Below are positions 10,281 to 19,661 of a stretch of DNA of 64,000 bases, piece after piece. Within the stretch, counting starts at the first letter, position 1. Each line of letters opens with the position of its first letter. Below the pieces are notes generated by a model. It ran no database searches, had not been told where the DNA came from, and saw nothing but the letters and a program-made list of their open reading frames with translations. A program made the position numbers and the translations under genes. The stretch is from Bacteroidales bacterium (lineage in GTDB: Bacteria; Bacteroidota; Bacteroidia; Bacteroidales; Paludibacteraceae): the NCBI GenBank assembly GCA_015061185.1, contig SUWZ01000005.1, positions 22,743 through 86,742 on the forward strand, in the 5' to 3' direction.

Positions 10281-11219
10281 CTATAAACCTTCCTCGATCA
10301 AATATCTTTCTGCCTCAATGGCTGCTTTACAACCACTTGCAGCCGCTGTAATTGCCTGTCTGTAACGAGGATCTGCCACATCTCCGGCGGCAAAAACACT
10401 AGGAATATTGGTTTGAGGTGTACATCCTAATGTTGCAATGTACCCTTGTTCATCCAAGTTCAAATATTCTTTAAACAAATCAGAATTTGGATGATGTCCA
10501 ATAGCAAGGAATAGCCCATCAACCTGAATTGAATACTCCTCTTGATTAACTTCGCCTCTATTTTTAAGTAAATTTGCTCCTTCAACACCATTTTCACCAA
10601 ATAATCCTATCACTTCATGTTTGAAAAGAATCTCAATCTTCTCGTTATTAAACACTCGCGATTGCATTACTTTAGAGGCTCTTAATTTATCTTTTCTAAC
10701 AGCAAGATACACCTTTTTGCACAAATGCGACAAATACATTGCATCTTCGCAAGCAGTATCTCCGCCTCCAACAACAATCACCTCTTTATTTCTATAAAAG
10801 AACCCATCACAAGTTGCACAAGCAGAAACGCCCATACCTGCATATTTGGCTTCATCAGGTAATCCTAAATATTTAGCAGAAGCCCCAGTAGAAATAATCA
10901 CAGTTGTTGCTTCTATTTCCTTTTCTCCATCAATAGTAATAATGCTTTTATTCGGAATTAATTCTGCTTTAGTTACAATTCCGAATCTCACATCAGTACC
11001 AAAACGAATGGCTTGTTTTCTCAAATCTTCCATCATTTCAGCTCCGGAAATTCCCTCGGGATAACCCGGAAAATTTTCTATTTCTGTTGTTGTTGTCAAT
11101 TGTCCTCCCGGTAATACTCCCTCATATAATACAGGAGACAAATTTGCCCTCGCTGCATAAATAGCAGCTGTATAACCGGCCGGACCGGAGCCTATGATTA
11201 AGCATCGTACTTTTTCCAT
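10281..11219 (-). CDS. trxB: Thioredoxin-disulfide reductase
   Basis: A 312-residue flavoprotein that uses NADPH to reduce thioredoxin in the cytoplasm. The N-terminal FAD-binding GSGPAGYTAAIYAAR, the redox-active CATC (Cys134 and Cys137), the NADPH-binding VVGGGDTACEDA and the C-terminal FAD motif AAGDVADP are all in the expected order. Length is normal. The start ATG is followed at once by the beta strand KVRCLIIG, as usual in the family. It stands alone between the DUF5103 gene and the LolA-like gene. Confidence 0.97.
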   Translation of the reverse strand: MEKVRCLIIGSGPAGYTAAIYAARANLSPVLYEGVLPGGQLTTTTEIENFPGYPEGISGAEMMEDLRKQAIRFGTDVRFGIVTKAELIPNKSIITIDGEKEIEATTVIISTGASAKYLGLPDEAKYAGMGVSACATCDGFFYRNKEVIVVGGGDTACEDAMYLSHLCKKVYLAVRKDKLRASKVMQSRVFNNEKIEILFKHEVIGLFGENGVEGANLLKNRGEVNQEEYSIQVDGLFLAIGHHPNSDLFKEYLNLDEQGYIATLGCTPQTNIPSVFAAGDVADPRYRQAITAAASGCKAAIEAERYLIEEGL

Positions 11220-11444
11220 TTTTCTTAATATTATTCTAGTTTTCGAAATTTATTTACTTAAAAAGTATCTTTAGGTTCTATTCGCCAAACAAGATGTCCG
11301 CATCGCATATTCTCCTAATTTATTTTCTCTTCAGCGATATGCAGAGAACAATTCAACCTTGCACCTCTTGTTGTCAGCAAGGGGTATTTGTATAAACTAT
11401 CTGACCAAAGCCATCAATATCATCTCGACAAAATTTTATTAAAA
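11220..11444. other. Intergenic region, nothing firmly identified
   Basis: This 225-base spacer is less A+T-rich than the other intergenic regions here. It holds a 33-codon plus-strand frame starting near 11299 without family resemblance, and a TAGGTTCTATT (11273-11283) close to the dispersed motif. No promoter or RNA fold was convincing. Confidence 0.4.
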
Positions 11445-12095
11445 TTACCTTAAATCGATAATCTCTACATCAGGAAATTTCTTTTCGTCGAAAATAAACG
11501 TTGCATCAGATAGGTCTTTGTTCCCTAAATTTTGGATAGATAGTTTTGTATCAATACCACTTTTACCTTTTAACAAGATTGACTTTAATTGTAATTTTTC
11601 TTTTGAGATTTTTAACCTAATAATAGAATATTGACTTTTCAAGTCATTGGGGTAGAGTTCAACCTCCTCAAACATCAATCCCGCCTCTTTTTTAGAACCT
11701 AAATAACGCATTTTATAATCCGTTTGATAAGATTTCATTAATAAAATAGGATTAATATCCTTTAAATCCTCCTTTTCTGGAATGCTAATCGTAACTTCCT
11801 TCTCATTTGACATAAAAACAGATTGTGTCTTTCCATCAAAATAGGTATCTACATTTCTCAAAGATAATTTAAACTTCTCTCCCTTGAGCAAAAGGATTCC
11901 AGGGATTGTTTCTGTCTTCCCGTTTCTACTATCTTTTATTTCAATTAAAAAATCAGCTGAAATTCCTTTCTTAGAATCAAAAGCATCTACAGCCTTCTCC
12001 AAAATTGCTTTCGCCTTTGGATCTACTGCCTCTTCTTGTGCAAAAGAGCAAATAGGTAATAACAAGGCAAAAAATAAATATACAATTTTCTTCAT
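11445..12095 (-). CDS. LolA-like outer membrane lipoprotein carrier
   Basis: A 216-residue periplasmic protein with a clear signal peptide (MKKIVYLFFALLLPICSFA, cleaved before QEEA). The rest has the LolA-like half-barrel pattern: a helix with ILEKAVDAFDSKKGISADF, then strands such as GILLLKGEKFKLSL and STYFDGK-type segments. LolA chaperones lipoproteins from the inner to the outer membrane. It follows ftsK with 49 bases between them on the same strand, an arrangement often seen in Bacteroidota (ftsK then lolA-like), so co-transcription is likely. Confidence 0.82.
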   Translation of the reverse strand: MKKIVYLFFALLLPICSFAQEEAVDPKAKAILEKAVDAFDSKKGISADFLIEIKDSRNGKTETIPGILLLKGEKFKLSLRNVDTYFDGKTQSVFMSNEKEVTISIPEKEDLKDINPILLMKSYQTDYKMRYLGSKKEAGLMFEEVELYPNDLKSQYSIIRLKISKEKLQLKSILLKGKSGIDTKLSIQNLGNKDLSDATFIFDEKKFPDVEIIDLR

Positions 12096-12144
12096 CTTTT
12101 CTAAATTTAATATCGTTAAATCATTTACTCACACAGAAAACCAT

Positions 12145-14664
12145 CTACAAAGAACTTAATATGGAATCTAAGTGAGCCATATCACTAACCAATACTTGTC
12201 GTGGTTTACTTCCTTCTGCAGGACCAACAATACCGGCAGCCTCTAACTGATCCATGATTCTACCAGCTCTATTGTAGCCGATAGAAAATTTACGTTGAAT
12301 CATCGAAGTTGAACCTTGTTGATGAGCAACCACTAATTCTGCTGCTTCATTAAACATAGCATCTTTTTTGGACAAATCAACATTTGCTTTTTCGCCCCCA
12401 TCTTCATCACTCACATACTCAGGCAATAAAAATGCACTTGTATAACCTTGCTGCTTAGATATATAATCTGTAATTTGTTCTACTTCAGGAGTATCAACAA
12501 ATGCACATTGAACACGTTCAAAATCATTTCCTTGCGACACCAACATATCTCCTCTACCTATCAACTGTTCTGCTCCTGAATTATCCAATATCACGCGCGA
12601 TTCCAACAAAGAGGCCACTTTAAAGGCAAATCTTGCAGGGAAATTGGCTTTAATTACACCGGTAATTACGTTGGCAGAAGGTCTTTGGGTTGCCAATATC
12701 ATGTGGATTCCTACTGCTCTCGCCTTTTGAGCAATACGTGCAATTGGAGTTTCCACCTCTTTTCCTACTTGCATAATCAAATCTGCAAACTCATCAATAA
12801 CAACAACAATATAAGGTAAATATCGATGTCCTAAGTTAGGATTTAATCTACGATTGATAAATTTCTCATTGTACTCTTTTATTTGTCTCACCCTCGCCTC
12901 CTTCAACAATTCATAACGAGCATCCATCTCAACACACAATGAATTTAATGTCAATACCACCTTGGAAACATCCGTAATAATGGCATCTGTTGCATCCGGC
13001 ATTTTGGCAAGGAAGTGTTTTTCGATGGGCTCATACATACTAAATTCCACCATCTTTGGATCGACCATCACAAACTTCAATTCGGCAGGATGCTTTTTAT
13101 ATAACAAAGAGGTTATGATTGCATTCAAACCAACAGACTTTCCTTGTCCTGTTGCTCCTGCCACCAAAACGTGTGGCATTTTACATAGGTCCACCATGTA
13201 AACATCATTGGTAATTGTTTTACCTAGTGCAATCGGCAATTCAAATTTAGACTCTTGGAATTTTTTACTTCCGATGATGTCTGCCATTGGCACCACAACC
13301 GGCTTGGAATTAGGAACCTCAATACCAATTGTACCTTTTCCCGGTATCGGAGCTATTATACGAATTCCAATAGCAGAGATAGCCATCGCAATATCTGCAT
13401 TCAAATTCTTAATTTTAGATATTTTGATTCCAGGTGCAGGTGTCACTTCATATAACGTAACGGTAGGACCTACAGTTGCCTTTATCGCTGTAATCTCTAC
13501 CCCAAAATCTTTTAGTACACTTACAATCTTATCTTTATTTTTATTTTGTTCTTCATAATCAATATTTTGCACATTATTTGCAACAACATTGAATAGGTCT
13601 AAAGTCGGTTTTTTATAGTATTCCAAATCTTTGGTCGGGTCATACAATTCTGTTTCCTCACCTTCATAGACCTCATCCTCTTTCATTTCTATTTCAAAAT
13701 CTACTTCATCCCCTCCTGTTGCAGAATCACCAATTGTCTGATTTTCTGCAGTTACACTCTCTTTTACTGTTGGTGTTTGAGGAACTTCTATCACAAAATT
13801 ATCTGCTCCAAGCTCTGTTCCAACCGTTGTTTCCCCGTTATTTGTTGTATTAGTTTCTATCTCAAATTCAATTGCTTTAGGATCTTGCTCTTCTGCACTA
13901 TTAGGATTTTGCGCTATCACTTCCATAGGAATTGTATCCACATCGCTAACAGCCGGCTGAATTGAGGATTCATTGTCCAATTCCTCTTTAGCCTCGTCCC
14001 CTTCTGGTGTAACCTCGTTCTCATTTTTGGACGTAAACTTACCTTTCACTTTTCTAAGGAAAGGAAGAGTAGATTTTACAGCAAAAATCAAAAAGATAAA
14101 CAGAGATGAAAAGAGCAACAATCCGGTTCCAAACCAACCAATCTGAGCTCGCAACCACTCACCTAAAAAATAACCATGCTCGCCTCCTAAATATAAAAAA
14201 GTGGAATCATAACTATCTACAAAAAAGAATCCTAGGAATAGAGAAAACCATATCATTAAAAAAGTGCAATTTAAAAATAGTTTAACAAGTTTTACCTTGC
14301 AAAATTTTAATAGATAAACTCCTATTCCAAACAAAAACACCAACATTAAGAAACACGGAATTCCAAAAGTATGATTGATGAAGTACTCTGCAATGGAAGC
14401 TCCTGACAAACCACTTGTATTGCGAACCTCTTGATTCAATTCTATTACATCAATCTCTCCTTTCGACTCCACAATACTTTGGTCTGCTGCTCCTTGAAAT
14501 AAAAAAGAGATAAACGCAGAGAGTAGAAATAATGACACAAAAAGTACCACTATCCCTAATACAATTCGGTAACGTTCATCCGAAGAAAATCTTTCTTTCC
14601 ATGCAGAAAAAAATCGCAAGTTTCTTCCCTCTTCTTCTATTGTCTCTTTTTTCTTATTTGCCAT
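12145..14664 (-). CDS. ftsK: FtsK/SpoIIIE family DNA translocase
   Basis: An 839-residue membrane-anchored DNA pump that segregates chromosome termini at the division septum. Four hydrophobic segments lie near residues 35-57, 103-119, 129-150 and 180-197. A long acidic, Ser/Thr/Asn-rich linker spans about 210-345. The motor domain carries Walker A GATGQGKS (503-510) and Walker B VVVIDEFAD (620-628), followed by ILATQRPSANVITG. The C-terminal winged-helix gamma domain (SMIQRKFSIGYNRAGRIMDQLE) would read KOPS-like DNA motifs. Length is normal. A TAnnTTTG box lies 16 bases before the ATG. Confidence 0.96.
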   Translation of the reverse strand: MANKKKETIEEEGRNLRFFSAWKERFSSDERYRIVLGIVVLFVSLFLLSAFISFLFQGAADQSIVESKGEIDVIELNQEVRNTSGLSGASIAEYFINHTFGIPCFLMLVFLFGIGVYLLKFCKVKLVKLFLNCTFLMIWFSLFLGFFFVDSYDSTFLYLGGEHGYFLGEWLRAQIGWFGTGLLLFSSLFIFLIFAVKSTLPFLRKVKGKFTSKNENEVTPEGDEAKEELDNESSIQPAVSDVDTIPMEVIAQNPNSAEEQDPKAIEFEIETNTTNNGETTVGTELGADNFVIEVPQTPTVKESVTAENQTIGDSATGGDEVDFEIEMKEDEVYEGEETELYDPTKDLEYYKKPTLDLFNVVANNVQNIDYEEQNKNKDKIVSVLKDFGVEITAIKATVGPTVTLYEVTPAPGIKISKIKNLNADIAMAISAIGIRIIAPIPGKGTIGIEVPNSKPVVVPMADIIGSKKFQESKFELPIALGKTITNDVYMVDLCKMPHVLVAGATGQGKSVGLNAIITSLLYKKHPAELKFVMVDPKMVEFSMYEPIEKHFLAKMPDATDAIITDVSKVVLTLNSLCVEMDARYELLKEARVRQIKEYNEKFINRRLNPNLGHRYLPYIVVVIDEFADLIMQVGKEVETPIARIAQKARAVGIHMILATQRPSANVITGVIKANFPARFAFKVASLLESRVILDNSGAEQLIGRGDMLVSQGNDFERVQCAFVDTPEVEQITDYISKQQGYTSAFLLPEYVSDEDGGEKANVDLSKKDAMFNEAAELVVAHQQGSTSMIQRKFSIGYNRAGRIMDQLEAAGIVGPAEGSKPRQVLVSDMAHLDSILSSL

Positions 14665-14679
14665 TTTTCTATTTTATTG

Positions 14680-14687
14680 CAAATATA
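14680..14687 (-). promoter_or_regulatory. Bacteroidota -7 box for ftsK
   Basis: On the minus strand this reads TATATTTG, a perfect TAnnTTTG, 15 bases before the ftsK start. No TTTG is seen at the -33 position. Confidence 0.45.
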
Positions 14688-14851
14688 ATCAATATCGGGG
14701 ATATTTCTATTGCTTAAATTTTAATATTTTATAAATTCTGCAATTAATTTTAACAAGTTAATATTTTATCGTAATCTCATAGCATTGATTATCAAATATC
14801 TACCACTAACAATCAGAAAATACGAGAATAAAATTTTATTTAACCAACTAA
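14688..14851. other. Intergenic region, nothing identified
   Basis: A+T-rich sequence between the ftsK promoter and the leucine-rich-repeat remnant. No open frame, hairpin or repeat stands out. Confidence 0.4.
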
Positions 14852-15280
14852 AAACTTTACACTTGCACATATATTACCAATATCAGCACTTATGCTTTCC
14901 ATAATTGCGATAGTTTAACCGGCATATTAATTTCTCTCAATGTTACTATAATCGAGGAATATGCATTCGAAAATTGCGATAATTTAACCAACGTAGTAAT
15001 TCCACCCGGCGTATCAAGTATAGAGTCATATACTTTTCATAGTTGCAGCAATTTGATAACAGTTGAAATTCCTGATGGTATTACAAAAATCAGACCTGAA
15101 GCATTTTCAAATTGCAACAATTTAACGAACATTGAAATACCTTCAAGTGTTACTAAAATTGAAGAAAAAGCTTTCTATAATTGCCCAAATCTCGACATAG
15201 TAATTGACAATTCAGAATATTCAATAATGGTTGAGACCGACGCTTTTAAAGGGTGCAAATCTGTCTCATGGAAGAAATAA
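14852..15280 (+). pseudogene. 3' remnant of a BspA-like leucine-rich-repeat gene
   Basis: An open frame of about 142 codons that encodes four to five repeats of the BspA/LRR_5 type, each about 23 residues (IPDGITKIRPEAFSNC, IPSSVTKIEEKAFYNC). The frame opens right after a TAA (14849-14851) and has no ATG; the only possible start inside is TTG at 15053. There is no signal peptide and no sorting domain. Intact BspA-like proteins are secreted surface proteins of several hundred residues, so this looks like a gene that has lost its 5' part. The repeat pattern is plain; loss of function is inferred. Confidence 0.75.
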
Positions 15281-15638
15281 TTACCCTTTAAATTATCTTT
15301 ATCTTAATTATATAGGGCAACTTCTATTAATTACGATTTCTATTTACAGCTCATAAATTCAGTTTCGGATGCTTTTGAATAGAAACAAGCAAAATAAAAT
15401 GCCCTTCAAAATCATCTTGACCTAATTTATAGGACCATCCCTAAATTAGTTCAAAAAAATTGGATTATTTTTTTTTAATTTTAATCGTAAAATAAAAAAT
15501 TATATTAACTTTGCATCGTTTTTACTACCAAAGACTAATTACAAAGTCATTGTTAATCTGTGTAAATACCCTAGTAACATATTAATTTTATACCAAAGCA
15601 AATGGTTGCTTTGTCGTATGTTTGAATAACAGTAGTTT
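15281..15638. other. rho upstream region
   Basis: A 358-base spacer. It holds a degenerate copy of the dispersed motif in reverse orientation (15426-15445) and the rho promoter box at 15506-15513. After the box there is a leader of about 120 bases before the rho ATG, long enough for leader control, but no clear fold was recognised. Confidence 0.5.
15506..15513 (+). promoter_or_regulatory. Bacteroidota -7 box (TAACTTTG) for rho
   Basis: TAACTTTG is a perfect TAnnTTTG match. It predicts an untranslated leader of roughly 120 bases. The -33 region is A/T-rich with no clear TTTG. Confidence 0.5.
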
Positions 15639-17414
15639 ATGGCGAATATTGAAAAAGAACAGTTAGAGAAGAAGACTGTTTCAGATTTGAGAGTTATTGC
15701 AAGAGAACTTGGTATTAAGCGAGTGGATTCTTATCGAAAAGGCGATTTGATTGATTTGATTATTAAGCAATCTATGCCTGAAACTGAGAATGAAATTGGC
15801 GATTTGTTTGTATCTACCGACTCTCCTGAAAATTCAATTCCTGAAACAAATAATGAAGTAAAAGTCGAGGAAAAGATTGTTTCTGAAATTAATAATGAGG
15901 AAGAGGTTGACAAACAACATAACATAAAAGAAACTCCCAAACAAGATGATTGGCAACGAAATGATAATGCCGAAAATTTGAATGTTGGTAGAAATAACAA
16001 CAACAGACCTATTCCAAGAAATTATGAGATTCCTGTAGGAGGAAATCCGGCTGCAGCATTGGCAAGAATGATTCTTAATAAAAAGAAAGGTATCAAAACT
16101 CCGGAACCTATGCAGGCAACTGAGATGCCACAAAATCAAAATCAAGATGAAATGATGGCTTCTCAAAATCAAGGTCGTAATCATAGAGAATTCAATAATC
16201 AACCTCAAAACAACAATAATAATTACAATAATAACAGACAGCAAAATCAACCTCAACCACAACCTCAGCAACCGCCTAAACCTAAATCCTATGATTTTGA
16301 TGGTATAATCACAGGACAGGGGGTATTGGAAATCATGCAAGAAGGGTTTGGTTTTTTGCGCTCTGCTGATTATAATTACTTGAATTCTCCTGACGATATC
16401 TATCTAAGCGCAGCTCAAATTCATTCTAACGGCTTAAAGAATGGTGATGTTATCGAATGTACTATCAGACCTCCTAAAGAGGGTGAGAAATTCTTTCCGT
16501 TAGTTGAGGTTATCAAAGTTAATGGTAGATCACCTGAATTTATTAGAGATCGTGTACCTTTTGACCACTTGACTCCTTTATTCCCTGATGAAAAATTCAA
16601 TTTGACCGGAGGAAAAACTTGTAATCTTTCTGTTCGTACAGTGGATTTGTTCTCTCCTATCGGTAAAGGGCAACGTGGATTGATTGTAGCTCAACCTAAA
16701 ACAGGTAAAACGGTTTTGTTAAAAGACATTGCTAATGCTATCGCCGAAAATCACCCGGAAGTATATATGATTATTTTGTTGATCGATGAACGCCCGGAAG
16801 AGGTCACCGATATGTCCAGAAGCGTTAATGCAGAGGTAATTGCTTCCACATTTGATGAGCCAGCAGAAAGACATGTTAAGATTGCCAGCATCGTTTTAGA
16901 AAAAGCAAAAAGAATGGTAGAATGCGGACATGATGTTGTTATTCTATTGGATTCCATTACTCGTTTAGCAAGAGCTTACAATACGGTTTCTCCGGCTTCC
17001 GGTAAAGTCCTTTCCGGCGGTGTGGATGCGAATGCATTGCATAAACCCAAAAGATTTTTCGGAGCAGCCAGAAACATCGAGAATGGAGGTAGTCTAACGA
17101 TTATTGCAACTGCCTTGACTGACACCGGTTCTAAAATGGATGACGTTATTTTTGAAGAGTTTAAAGGTACCGGTAACATGGAACTTCAATTGTCTCGTCA
17201 ATTGGCTAATAAACGTATTTATCCTGCGGTAGATATTATGGCATCAAGTACTAGAAAAGATAATCTTTTACACAATGATGAAACTGTTAAACGTATGTGG
17301 GTACTGCGTCGCTATCTATCTGATATGACAACTGTTGAAGCAATGGAATTCTTCAAAGAGAGATTAGAAAACACTCGTACTAACGAAGAATTTTTAATCT
17401 CTATGAATGACTAA
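15639..17414 (+). CDS. rho: Transcription termination factor Rho with long disordered insert
   Basis: A 591-residue Rho helicase that ends transcription of untranslated RNA. The N-terminal helical Rho_N domain covers residues 1-45. An insert of about 170 residues (47-216) follows, first acidic, then rich in Asn, Gln and Pro (for example 184-216). The cold-shock-like RNA-binding domain starts near 222, with GFGFLR at 236-241. The ATPase core has Walker A AQPKTGKT (351-358) and Walker [16 protein letters not shown]. Many Rho proteins lack the insert and are about 420 residues. In Bacteroides thetaiotaomicron such a disordered region has been linked to phase separation of Rho; whether this one does so is inference. 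A terminator hairpin follows. Confidence 0.97.
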   Translation: MANIEKEQLEKKTVSDLRVIARELGIKRVDSYRKGDLIDLIIKQSMPETENEIGDLFVSTDSPENSIPETNNEVKVEEKIVSEINNEEEVDKQHNIKETPKQDDWQRNDNAENLNVGRNNNNRPIPRNYEIPVGGNPAAALARMILNKKKGIKTPEPMQATEMPQNQNQDEMMASQNQGRNHREFNNQPQNNNNNYNNNRQQNQPQPQPQQPPKPKSYDFDGIITGQGVLEIMQEGFGFLRSADYNYLNSPDDIYLSAAQIHSNGLKNGDVIECTIRPPKEGEKFFPLVEVIKVNGRSPEFIRDRVPFDHLTPLFPDEKFNLTGGKTCNLSVRTVDLFSPIGKGQRGLIVAQPKTGKTVLLKDIANAIAENHPEVYMIILLIDERPEEVTDMSRSVNAEVIASTFDEPAERHVKIASIVLEKAKRMVECGHDVVILLDSITRLARAYNTVSPASGKVLSGGVDANALHKPKRFFGAARNIENGGSLTIIATALTDTGSKMDDVIFEEFKGTGNMELQLSRQLANKRIYPAVDIMASSTRKDNLLHNDETVKRMWVLRRYLSDMTTVEAMEFFKERLENTRTNEEFLISMND

Positions 17415-17463
17415 ATAAAAGAATTTCTATGAGAAGTTCTGGAAAATAAATTTATTCATCTTT

Positions 17464-17510
17464 AAGGCTGCTTTAAGTTCTTTTCGTAATTTAAAGTAGC
17501 CTTATTATTT
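17464..17510 (+). terminator. Rho-independent terminator after rho
   Basis: Arms AAGGCTGCTTTAA (17464-17476) and TTAAAGTAGCCTT (17491-17503), with one G-T pair, are followed by ATTATTTT. It lies between convergent rho and a glycosyltransferase gene and may serve both. Confidence 0.7.
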
Positions 17511-18377
17511 TGATGTGGAATTATAAGTTTTTTTTCCTAAATAATTACCTAATAGTTTGACGAAACACTCCACCCAAAACATACAACACTCTCCTATTAA
17601 ACCTTTACCTACCAATTGTTTACTAACTTGTTTCACCATTTTTAAGCCTTCACGATTAGCATTACCATTGGTAAAATCTGTTTTATATTTTGCAAGAAAT
17701 TGCCCGATTAAATAGTTCCTACTGAAAATTTCTCGAAGTTTGCTGTCATGTGAATGATAAACTTTTGCATCTGCTACATAGCGAATCTTTTTACCATCTG
17801 CAATTATCCTGGCTGCCATCAACATATCTTCATTGGTTGCTATAGGAGTTTCAAAACCATTGAGCTTAAAAAAATGGACTTTATCATACATTGCGCAAAC
17901 ATCAGAAAAAAAATAGCTCTTAATTCCCAACAACTCTATCTCTTTAGAACTTTTTGTTTTGCTTTCTGCAGGATAGTTAAATTGTCTGATAAGTTTTTCC
18001 CTTTCAGACGAGTTTGGATAGGCAATTTGACGACCATACACAGCAACAATTCCCTCCTCTTCTTCAAAAGCAGATATCAGATGTTCAATGGTTGTATTGT
18101 CGTAAGGATAGGCATCCTGAGTCAAAAATAAAATATACTCTCCTTCTGCTTTTTGAGCAGCCAAATTGCGACTCCCCCCGTGGTCAAAATCCTTCCTATT
18201 TATAGATATAACTTTTGCTCCTTGATTTTTAGCCAACTCAAGCGTTTTATCTGATGATTCAGAATCAATTACAATTATTTCCCCGGGGGGGAAAGATTGC
18301 TGTTTCAATGAATTCAACAAATTAGAGACCTGTTCTTCCGCATTTAAGGTAGGTATAATAACAGTAACGGTTTTCAC
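17505..18377 (-). CDS. Family 2 glycosyltransferase, rhamnosyltransferase-like
   Basis: A 290-residue GT-A fold glycosyltransferase of family GT2. The N-terminus VTVIIPTLNAEEQVSNLL and EIIVIDSESSDKT form the nucleotide-sugar site. FLTQDAYP stands where many GT2 enzymes have a DxD motif; this TQDA form is common in rhamnosyltransferase-like members. No signal peptide or transmembrane helix is evident, so it likely acts at the inner face of the membrane on glycans or lipopolysaccharide. The next gene upstream on the same strand (35 bases away) is also a GT2, so the two probably form a small surface-glycan unit. Donor and acceptor are unknown. Confidence 0.85.
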   Translation of the reverse strand: MKTVTVIIPTLNAEEQVSNLLNSLKQQSFPPGEIIVIDSESSDKTLELAKNQGAKVISINRKDFDHGGSRNLAAQKAEGEYILFLTQDAYPYDNTTIEHLISAFEEEEGIVAVYGRQIAYPNSSEREKLIRQFNYPAESKTKSSKEIELLGIKSYFFSDVCAMYDKVHFFKLNGFETPIATNEDMLMAARIIADGKKIRYVADAKVYHSHDSKLREIFSRNYLIGQFLAKYKTDFTNGNANREGLKMVKQVSKQLVGKGLIGECCMFWVECFVKLLGNYLGKKTYNSTSK

Positions 18378-18412
18378 TCTATAAAACTATTTTTAATCCT
18401 CGCAGTTATTAA

Positions 18413-19210
18413 CTATTGTTTTTTACACCTATCCACTTTGTTAAAGAAATAGAACAATCCACATATTCTCTTCCATGTTAATTTTGAAAAGAATTTTGTG
18501 GAGGATGGTCGGATATAAGCATGAGAGATAGAGACCATAGGTAAGTACATAACACGATAACCGGCCTGTTTGATTCTCATACAGAAATCAGCATCCTCAG
18601 GACCATAAAATATTTTTTCATCCAAAAATCCCACCTTTGTTTGCGCTTTTCTCCTAATTAACTGACATGCACCAATTACATAATCCACTTCAAACGGTTG
18701 AGATTGGTCCATATTATAATTAGATTCAGTATAAGCATTCGGATAGATATCAAGACCAACTTGTTTGCCTAAACTTCTAAGCAAGCCCTTAAAGAAACTT
18801 TTTCTGGTAGGATATTTTTTACAACTATTTTGAGCAACACCATCTTGTCCGTACAATTTGCATCCACATACTCCTACATCCGGATTTTCATCCATAAATT
18901 TCATCATTTCGTAGTAGGCCTCTTTATTCATCTCTGTATCGCTATCAAGAAACATAATATATTCACTGGCTGCATTAACCATTCCTATATTTCGAGCAGC
19001 TGCAACTCCTCTATTTATGGGATAACATATCATTTTTATGTTAGGATAGGAATAAGAAACCGCAACACGAGTCTCATCTGTTGATGCATTATCTACATAC
19101 AAAACTTCAACATCTTGTTCTTCTTTCAAAAAATCCAACGAGGAGAAATTTTTTTGCAAGAAATGCCAAGAGTTATGTCCGATGACTATTATAGTTAATT
19201 TTTTATTCAT
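18413..19210 (-). CDS. Family 2 glycosyltransferase
   Basis: A 265-residue GT2 glycosyltransferase. It starts with KLTIIVIGHNSWHFLQKNF and has VLYVDNASTDETR and the metal-binding stretch IMFLDSDTEMN, where DSD is the DxD motif. ACQLIRRKAQTKVGFLDEKIFYGPEDADFCMRI is the usual acceptor-side region with the ED catalytic pair. It lies in tandem with another GT2 gene downstream. The substrate cannot be told. The upstream region carries an inverted copy of the ~190-bp palindromic repeat. Confidence 0.86.
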   Translation of the reverse strand: MNKKLTIIVIGHNSWHFLQKNFSSLDFLKEEQDVEVLYVDNASTDETRVAVSYSYPNIKMICYPINRGVAAARNIGMVNAASEYIMFLDSDTEMNKEAYYEMMKFMDENPDVGVCGCKLYGQDGVAQNSCKKYPTRKSFFKGLLRSLGKQVGLDIYPNAYTESNYNMDQSQPFEVDYVIGACQLIRRKAQTKVGFLDEKIFYGPEDADFCMRIKQAGYRVMYLPMVSISHAYIRPSSTKFFSKLTWKRICGLFYFFNKVDRCKKQ

Positions 19211-19350
19211 ATAACCAGATTATTTGTATTTCAAAACGTTCCCTAATTTCATTAAGTCTCTATCATTAAATTCATAATCATATTGCCCCCAAGAAGTTAC
19301 CTCAATATAAACCGTCTAATTAATGTCAATCAGTAAAATTTTAATCTTTA

Positions 19351-19536
19351 AGAAGTTGTTTAAATTTTATTTCGAGCATATCTGAGAGATTTTAAATTTT
19401 TATTATTCTTTTGGCGTTAATAGCGGACTATTATCAAAAAAAAAAGAATAAAAACAAGCTAAAAATAATCTCAAAGATGCCGAAAATAAGAGTGTAAAAC
19501 TCAAAATAAATTTAAAATAAAATTCAAACGGCTTCT
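19351..19536 (-). repeat. Palindromic ~190-bp repeat, copy C (inverted)
   Basis: This stretch is the reverse complement of the repeats at 23486-23678 and 24013-24207. Its ends are AGAAGTTGTTTAAATTTTAT and (reverse) AGAAGCCGTTTGAATTTTAT. The interior has the same features in opposite order, including the centre around AATAGCGGACTATT and AAAGATGCCGAAAATAAGAG. The element as a whole is an imperfect palindrome, so a transcript could fold into one long hairpin. No gene lies inside. Confidence 0.85.
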
Positions 19537-19580
19537 AAGGAGCAACAACACTTTGGAAAGGTAGAATTTTTTCTTTATAT

Positions 19581-19630
19581 AACAAAAAAAAATAGGCATA
19601 AAATGAAAAAAATGTCACTTTATGCCTATT
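19581..19630 (-). terminator. Terminator for the gyrA-TPR transcript
   Basis: Twelve-base perfect arms AATAGGCATAAA (19591-19602) and TTTATGCCTATT (19619-19630). Read on the minus strand the stem is followed by a run of nine T. It lies 32 bases after the stop of the TPR gene. Confidence 0.8.
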
Positions 19631-19661
19631 AAGAATGTAGAAATTATCTCAATAATAACTC

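Noticed and set aside
11299..11400. 33-codon frame in the trxB/lolA spacer
   Set aside because: No family resemblance, no promoter or ribosome-binding support, and such length is expected by chance.
15834..16340. 168-codon minus-strand frame opposite rho
   Set aside because: It is the shadow of the low-complexity Asn/Gln-coding part of rho, with a biased, implausible composition.
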